Below, in pieces: positions 32,143 to 35,820 of a stretch of 35,820 nt of DNA (positions are counted from its first letter, which is position 1; each line of letters starts with the position of its first letter). Source of the stretch: Clostridium sp. Its GTDB lineage: Bacteria; Bacillota; Clostridia; Oscillospirales; Acutalibacteraceae. Below the pieces are notes generated by a model. The model did no database searches. It was not told the origin of the DNA and saw only the letters and a list, made by a program, of their open reading frames with translations. The position numbers and the translations under genes are program-made. The DNA lies in NCBI GenBank assembly GCA_023663865.1, contig JAMPGU010000024.1, positions 1 through 35,820 on the forward strand. Reading direction: 5' to 3'.

Positions 32143-32397
32143 TTAAGCGTTAGCTCTTTTTGCGAGGCTGCTCTTCTTTCTTGCTGCACAGTTCTTGTGG
32201 ATGAGGTTGCTTGCTGCAGCCTGATCAATCTTCTTAACTGCCTCTTTAACAAGAGCATCCTTGTCAGCAGCGTTTGTCTCGATAGCTGTGTTTGCCTTCT
32301 TGATAGCGGTTTTGAGCGCTGAATTAGCAGCCTTGTTGTTAGCAGCCTTAACAGCGTTAACCTTTACTCTTTTCTTAGCAGACTTAATGTTTGGCAT
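32143..32397 (-). CDS. rpsT: Small ribosomal subunit protein bS20
   Basis: An 84-aa, Lys/Ala-rich three-helix protein that binds 16S rRNA early in 30S assembly. MPNIKSAKKRVKVNAVKAAN is the typical start and IDQAAASNLIHKNCAARKKS the conserved C-terminal part. ATG 32397 has GGAG eight bases before it, and the family aligns there; an upstream in-frame ATG at 32439 runs through the ribosome site. The gene is divergent from gpr, the order seen in many endospore formers. Its leader contains a small GGGC/GCCC hairpin (about 32434-32447), which might serve autoregulation. Confidence 0.97.
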   Translation of the reverse strand: MPNIKSAKKRVKVNAVKAANNKAANSALKTAIKKANTAIETNAADKDALVKEAVKKIDQAAASNLIHKNCAARKKSSLAKRANA

Positions 32398-32468
32398 AGT
32401 TTTCACTCCTTCGAAAGTGTATTTTAGGTATATGGGCATACGCCCCTTTTAGTTTTCAATGCTAATGT

Positions 32469-32497
32469 ATATTATCACACCTTGTTTAAAAATGCAA
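32469..32497 (-). promoter_or_regulatory. rpsT promoter
   Basis: Minus strand: TTGCAT (32497-32492), 17-base spacer, TAATAT (32474-32469) with the extended TGA ahead of it. Confidence 0.75.
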
Positions 32498-32556
32498 GTA
32501 TTTTTTTATTTTTGGATATACTTTTATTGAAAAAATAATAAAATCAGGTGATAATT

Positions 32557-33372
32557 ATGGAAAATAGAACGGATTTGGCACTGGAATCCTTTGAATCTGT
32601 CAATAAAACTGTTATAGACGGCGTCAGGGTTGAACGAAATGATGATACCACAATCGTGACGGTTTTGAATGAAAACGGCGCCAAGGAGATTGGCAAGCCC
32701 ATTGGTAAATATATTACGTATAGTACGCCGTCCTTTATCAGCCATACAGATATTTTTGACGGAAGGCTCGAAGCTGTATCCGCAGTTTTGAATTCTCTGC
32801 TCCCGAAGCATATTACCTCTGTACTTGTAGCAGGTGTAGGAAATCTTGACATTACAGCAGATGCTCTCGGTCCTAAGGTGAATGATTATATTTTAGCCAC
32901 TCGTCATTTGATTGAACAGAATAGTATATTCAAAGATTTCTTCAGCGTGTCCAGTGTGGCTACAGGTGTGCTTGGTGATACAGGTATTGAATCGGCTGAA
33001 ATCATAAAAGGCATTGTATCCGCAATCAAACCGTCCTGCGTGATTGTGGTGGATGCATTGGCGGCAAGCTCCAAGGACAGGCTCGGAACGACTGTTCAGT
33101 TTTCCGACACAGGAATTGCTCCCGGTTCAGGTGTAGGCAATCATAGATACGAGATATCCGAAAAAACACTTGGCGTTCCGGTTATATCAATCGGCATACC
33201 AACGGTCCTTTCCACTGCACTTTTAAATGACAGCAGTGACAGCCCGATGTTTGTAACACCGAGAGAAATCGACAAAATCATCGAGCAGGGTGCGAAATTG
33301 ATTGGTATGTCTATCAATACCTGCCTGCAGAAAAACATTACGCCGCAGGATTTATTATCTCTTGTGGGATAA
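32557..33372 (+). CDS. gpr: Germination protease GPR
   Basis: An aspartic-type endopeptidase that degrades the small acid-soluble proteins coating spore DNA when spores germinate. The N-terminus MENRTDLALESF is the mature-type start with little or no propeptide. Catalytic motifs are GVGNLDITADALGPKV and VIVVDALAASS, each with the key Asp. The 271-aa length is on the short side because of the small propeptide. ATG 32557 follows TCAGGTG; an in-frame GTG at 32548 lies in that site. It shows the host belongs to a spore-forming lineage. It is followed, after an acetyltransferase gene, by spoIIP, its usual neighbour. Confidence 0.95.
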   Translation: MENRTDLALESFESVNKTVIDGVRVERNDDTTIVTVLNENGAKEIGKPIGKYITYSTPSFISHTDIFDGRLEAVSAVLNSLLPKHITSVLVAGVGNLDITADALGPKVNDYILATRHLIEQNSIFKDFFSVSSVATGVLGDTGIESAEIIKGIVSAIKPSCVIVVDALAASSKDRLGTTVQFSDTGIAPGSGVGNHRYEISEKTLGVPVISIGIPTVLSTALLNDSSDSPMFVTPREIDKIIEQGAKLIGMSINTCLQKNITPQDLLSLVG

Positions 33373-33376
33373 TGAA

Positions 33377-33405
33377 TTGACATAGATGTTATATATTGAT
33401 ATACT
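33377..33405 (+). promoter_or_regulatory. Acetyltransferase gene promoter
   Basis: TTGACA (33377-33382), 17-base spacer, TATACT (33400-33405). It begins five bases past the gpr stop, so the next gene is a separate unit. Confidence 0.8.
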
Positions 33406-33471
33406 GAAATCGTATTAATTTGTCTTTTATATATTAATACAATTATATATCTGTGTTTTTGGAGAGTTGTT

Positions 33472-34083
33472 ATGAGCTATAAGGATAAGATGCATACCGG
33501 TGAGCTTTATCTGCCCGGTGATGAGAGTATTGCAGCAGAACAGGTAAAATGTTTAGATAAGCTTTATGATTTTAATATGACAAGGCCGACGGAGCTTGAT
33601 AAGCGTGAGGCTATGCTTCGTGATATGTTTGCAGAAATCGGAGAGGGCTGTTATATTGAGCCTCCCTTCCATGCTAATTTTGGAGGGGCTCATGTGCATT
33701 TTGGAAAATATGTTTATGCAAATTTCAATTTAACACTTGTTGATGATACACATATTTATGTGGGCGATTATACAATGTTTGGTCCGAATGTTACGGTTGC
33801 AAGTGCAGGACATCCGATTTTGCCGGAGCTTAGAGAAAAGCTTTATCAGTACAATATGCCTGTTCACATCGGCAGAAACTGCTGGATTGGCGCAGGAGCC
33901 GTGATTGTACCGGGCATTACAATCGGCGATAATGTTGTGGTCGGTGCAGGGAGTGTTGTAACGAAGGATTTGCCCTCCAATGTTGTTGCGGTTGGCAATC
34001 CCTGCCGCGTGCTTCGTGAAATTAACGATCACGATAAGGAATATTATTTTAAAAACAGAAAAATAGATTATAATAATTTATAA
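33472..34083 (+). CDS. Sugar O-acetyltransferase (maltose/galactoside acetyltransferase type)
   Basis: Trimeric left-handed beta-helix enzyme moving acetyl from acetyl-CoA to a sugar hydroxyl. The N-terminal cap (KDKMHTGELYLPGDESI) and RDMFAEIGEGCYIEPPF lead into hexapeptide repeats (IYVGDYTMFGPNVTVAS, VHIGRNCWIGAGAVIVPGIT). The catalytic His lies in ASAGHP, as in LacA and Maa. The 203-aa length is typical. GGAG lies six bases before ATG 33472. It sits between gpr and spoIIP as its own transcript. The natural acceptor is unknown; detoxification of spare sugars is the usual guess. Confidence 0.92.
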   Translation: MSYKDKMHTGELYLPGDESIAAEQVKCLDKLYDFNMTRPTELDKREAMLRDMFAEIGEGCYIEPPFHANFGGAHVHFGKYVYANFNLTLVDDTHIYVGDYTMFGPNVTVASAGHPILPELREKLYQYNMPVHIGRNCWIGAGAVIVPGITIGDNVVVGAGSVVTKDLPSNVVAVGNPCRVLREINDHDKEYYFKNRKIDYNNL

Positions 34084-34117
34084 ATAAAATGAGACATCGG
34101 CTGTCAATATGGATATG

Positions 34118-34152
34118 CACCCCAAAGGTTGTTTTACCTTCGGGGTGTTTTT
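34118..34152 (+). terminator. Acetyltransferase gene terminator
   Basis: CACCCCAAAGGT and ACCTTCGGGGTG pair with one mismatch over a 6-base loop, then TTTTTG. Confidence 0.85.
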
Positions 34153-34188
34153 GCTGATTTAAGCCATAGACTTTTGAAATCTCATATG

Positions 34189-34217
34189 TAATATTGCGAC
34201 AAATTATACCATATATA
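34189..34217 (+). promoter_or_regulatory. Candidate sigma-E (mother-cell) promoter of spoIIP
   Basis: TAATATT (34189-34195) fits the sigma-E -35 pattern kmATATT. After exactly 14 bases, CATATATA (34210-34217) fits the start of the CATACAnT -10. The second half of the -10 deviates, and the region is AT-rich, so this is a candidate only. It agrees with spoIIP being made in the mother cell. Confidence 0.45.
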
Positions 34218-34247
34218 TTTGTATATAATACTATATATGGTGAGTTA

Positions 34248-35402
34248 ATGAAAAAGGATAAATTAATATATTTGGCGAATGTAGCTGCAGTGCTTTGCGC
34301 AGTTATAGTCATTGTAAATATTGCACCGAATTATGCGGCACAGATTGGTGCAATCAACAATGAAGTGATAGCCGTGTTCTCTCCCGGGATTATTATAGAA
34401 AAATTTACTGAATTATCCATAACTAAAAATGAAGAAGATGAAGATACTAATACTACTGCATCAAAAAGTGTCAGCAGATCGACGAATGGAATAAAAGGGA
34501 AGGACAGCGACCTATATTCTAATATTACAGAGACGCCTGATGACATAGCAAAGCTGATGCGTGACGCTGAAAAAACCATTAAAGATGAAAAGGTAAAAGG
34601 CAAAACGAGTGAGGAAGATTATTTCGGCGGAGGAGAATTAGTCTCCTTTGAGCGAGTTGAAATCCAGAGTAAAATCCCTGATTCGTTTTACAAGCTTAAT
34701 ATTGAGAATCTCCTTGAACAGAAGGCAGATTTGACTATTCAGGATAAATCAAAACCGACAATTCTTGTTTACCACAGTCACACAACAGAAAGCTATACAC
34801 TTCTTGATGTAGGTTATTATACAAAGTCTCTCGACCTTCGCTCTGAGGATAATTCCAAAAATATGGTGAGGGTGGGAGACGAGCTTGTAGAGTATTTGGA
34901 AAAGCAGGGCTTTAATGTAATTCATGATACGGAAATTCACGATGAAGATTACAGCGGCGCATATGGCTCTTCACGTAAGTCAATAGAGAAATATCTTGAG
35001 GAATACCCATCCATAGAAATTACAATTGATGTCCATAGAGACGATATTACATATGATGATAAAACGAAGGTAAAGCCTACAGCAACGGTGAATGGCAAAA
35101 AGGCAGCACGTATGATGATTATTTCAGGTGCAGAGTATGGCAGCGTAAAGAATTTTCCGGACTGGGAATATAATCTCAGATTTAACTTGGCAATTCAAAA
35201 TAAAGCGGAGGAAATGTATCCGGGCTTGATGAGACCCATACTTTTTGCGGAACGGAAGTATAATATGTTTGAAACCCATAATTCTTTTTTGTTAGAAATC
35301 GGAACAGATGGCAATACTCTGGATGAGGCTTGCTATTCAGCAAGGCTGTTTGCCACGGTGTTGGGTGAATTGTTAAATGATGAGTATGTAGAAAATAGGT
35401 GA
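34248..35402 (+). CDS. spoIIP: Stage II sporulation protein P
   Basis: Cell-wall hydrolase (amidase and endopeptidase activities) that with SpoIID and SpoIIM drives forespore engulfment. One membrane helix lies at about 6-26 (LIYLANVAAVLCAVIVIVNI), followed by a low-complexity linker (65-130) and the catalytic domain. That domain shows ILVYHSHTTESYT with the His/Glu zinc-site signature and ITIDVHRDD. The 384-aa length is normal. ATG 34248 has only a weak GGTGA site three to four bases upstream; a few extra residues upstream are possible but would extend into the promoter. A small membrane-protein gene follows after four bases. Confidence 0.93.
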   Translation: MKKDKLIYLANVAAVLCAVIVIVNIAPNYAAQIGAINNEVIAVFSPGIIIEKFTELSITKNEEDEDTNTTASKSVSRSTNGIKGKDSDLYSNITETPDDIAKLMRDAEKTIKDEKVKGKTSEEDYFGGGELVSFERVEIQSKIPDSFYKLNIENLLEQKADLTIQDKSKPTILVYHSHTTESYTLLDVGYYTKSLDLRSEDNSKNMVRVGDELVEYLEKQGFNVIHDTEIHDEDYSGAYGSSRKSIEKYLEEYPSIEITIDVHRDDITYDDKTKVKPTATVNGKKAARMMIISGAEYGSVKNFPDWEYNLRFNLAIQNKAEEMYPGLMRPILFAERKYNMFETHNSFLLEIGTDGNTLDEACYSARLFATVLGELLNDEYVENR

Positions 35403-35406
35403 TGTT

Positions 35407-35643
35407 ATGGTAAAGAAAATAGCGGCGCTGATGATAAGTGCCGCCTTTGTGCTTTGTATTGGCATAGGTGTTGCGTATTATAATACAACTACCTTCGGCT
35501 TTGATGAAGATGCAAAGGTCATTAGCAGGGATGATGAAAAGATATCCATTCTGGATTATGAGATATATTATAATGATATAAATAAAATTATCGGCAAAGC
35601 ATCCGAGTATATACCGGATACACATAATATAGTATTTTTATAA
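35407..35643 (+). CDS. Small exported or anchored protein after spoIIP
   Basis: 78 aa with a hydrophobic N-terminal segment (4-24, IAALMISAAFVLCIGIGVAY) and a polar, acidic remainder ending IPDTHNIVFL. It could be a signal peptide or an anchor. No family is recognised. It starts four bases after the spoIIP stop, with AGGTGAT six bases upstream, so it is translated from the spoIIP message and probably has a sporulation role. Confidence 0.65.
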   Translation: MVKKIAALMISAAFVLCIGIGVAYYNTTTFGFDEDAKVISRDDEKISILDYEIYYNDINKIIGKASEYIPDTHNIVFL

Positions 35644-35738
35644 ACACTGTATAATGTGTTCAATATATAGTATATATAATATATATTGTTATGCTCGGAT
35701 ATATTCAGTCAAAATAGTAAACAAAAGAGAAATACGAA

Positions 35739-35754
35739 ACACTCGGTTGAGTGT
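35739..35754. repeat. Small hairpin ahead of the terminal promoter
   Basis: ACACTC (35739-35744) and GAGTGT (35749-35754) with loop GGTT. Followed by GAAAAAACTCC, so it may be a weak terminator or an operator. Confidence 0.35.
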
Positions 35755-35786
35755 GAAAAAACTCCAAAAAAACTTAAATAAAAGTG

Positions 35787-35815
35787 TTGACAAAGGAGAA
35801 ATAATGTGGTAATAT
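35787..35815 (+). promoter_or_regulatory. Very strong promoter at the window edge
   Basis: TTGACA (35787-35792), 17-base spacer, TAATAT (35810-35815) with a TGG extension, giving a near-ideal extended -10 promoter. The transcript runs off the window; promoters of this strength often serve rRNA or tRNA operons. Confidence 0.75.
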
Positions 35816-35820
35816 TGCAA

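Noticed and set aside
35182..35625. Minus-strand 147-aa frame across the end of spoIIP
   Set aside because: It is antisense to spoIIP and the next gene, lacks a ribosome site and has an unnatural composition.

Overview
The window looks like a chromosomal segment of a low-GC, Gram-positive anaerobe of the Clostridia, most probably a gut Ruminococcus-like (Oscillospiraceae) bacterium. The basis is a spore-former gene set (gpr and spoIIP, with rpsT divergent from gpr), a pyruvate formate-lyase fermentation pair, ZapA, sigma-A promoters with frequent TGn extended -10 elements, and cytoplasmic glycoside hydrolases of families 5 and 27. The assignment is inferred from gene content; no 16S sequence is present.

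Layout. 1-880: a possible short peptide and an unrecognised 147-aa protein. 932-3970: a membrane-anchored glycerophosphodiesterase divergent from htpG, whose promoter carries a perfect CIRCE (HrcA) operator. 4055-6703: a GH5 glycosidase, an overlapping pair of small accessory genes, AT-rich inverted repeats and tRNA-Ser(CGA). 6805-8174: hisH-hisF. 8388-11279: zapA, a U32-family gene and maf, tightly packed. 11551-13981: a PHP-domain phosphoesterase and a GH27 glycosidase. 14078-16754 (minus strand): hpt, an ASCH-patatin fusion and pflA. 28182-31086: an XRE regulator, pflB and a DUF134 regulator. 31263-35643: a four-helix protein, a small membrane protein, rpsT, gpr, a sugar acetyltransferase, spoIIP and a small membrane protein. 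The window ends in a very strong promoter.

The centre of interest is 17000-27768, an AT-rich integrated element of about 10.8 kb. It lies between pflB and pflA, which would otherwise be near neighbours on the minus strand. Its ends can be read to the base. A REP-associated tyrosine transposase (RAYT) gene is split into an N-terminal half (27764-28011) and a C-terminal half (16738-17004). Joining the two GGCAT copies rebuilds one open frame exactly across the catalytic HUH motif (MPNHVH). The element encodes a tyrosine integrase, an excisionase-like protein, a frameshifted serine recombinase, a Rep- or relaxase-like protein behind a terminator-like leader hairpin, a ribbon-helix-helix regulator and a membrane protein. 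It shows no conjugation genes.

Its cargo is a three-gene operon of a 1061-aa sensor with a histidine-kinase-type ATPase domain, a stand-alone receiver, and a receiver fused to a nucleoside-phosphorylase domain. This order and domain make-up match the Detocs anti-phage system (DtcA-DtcB-DtcC), in which phage sensing leads to phosphorylation of the effector receiver and its phosphorylase domain destroys ATP. The simplest history is nested: a RAYT gene landed between pflB and pflA, and a mobile defence island then integrated into that RAYT gene.
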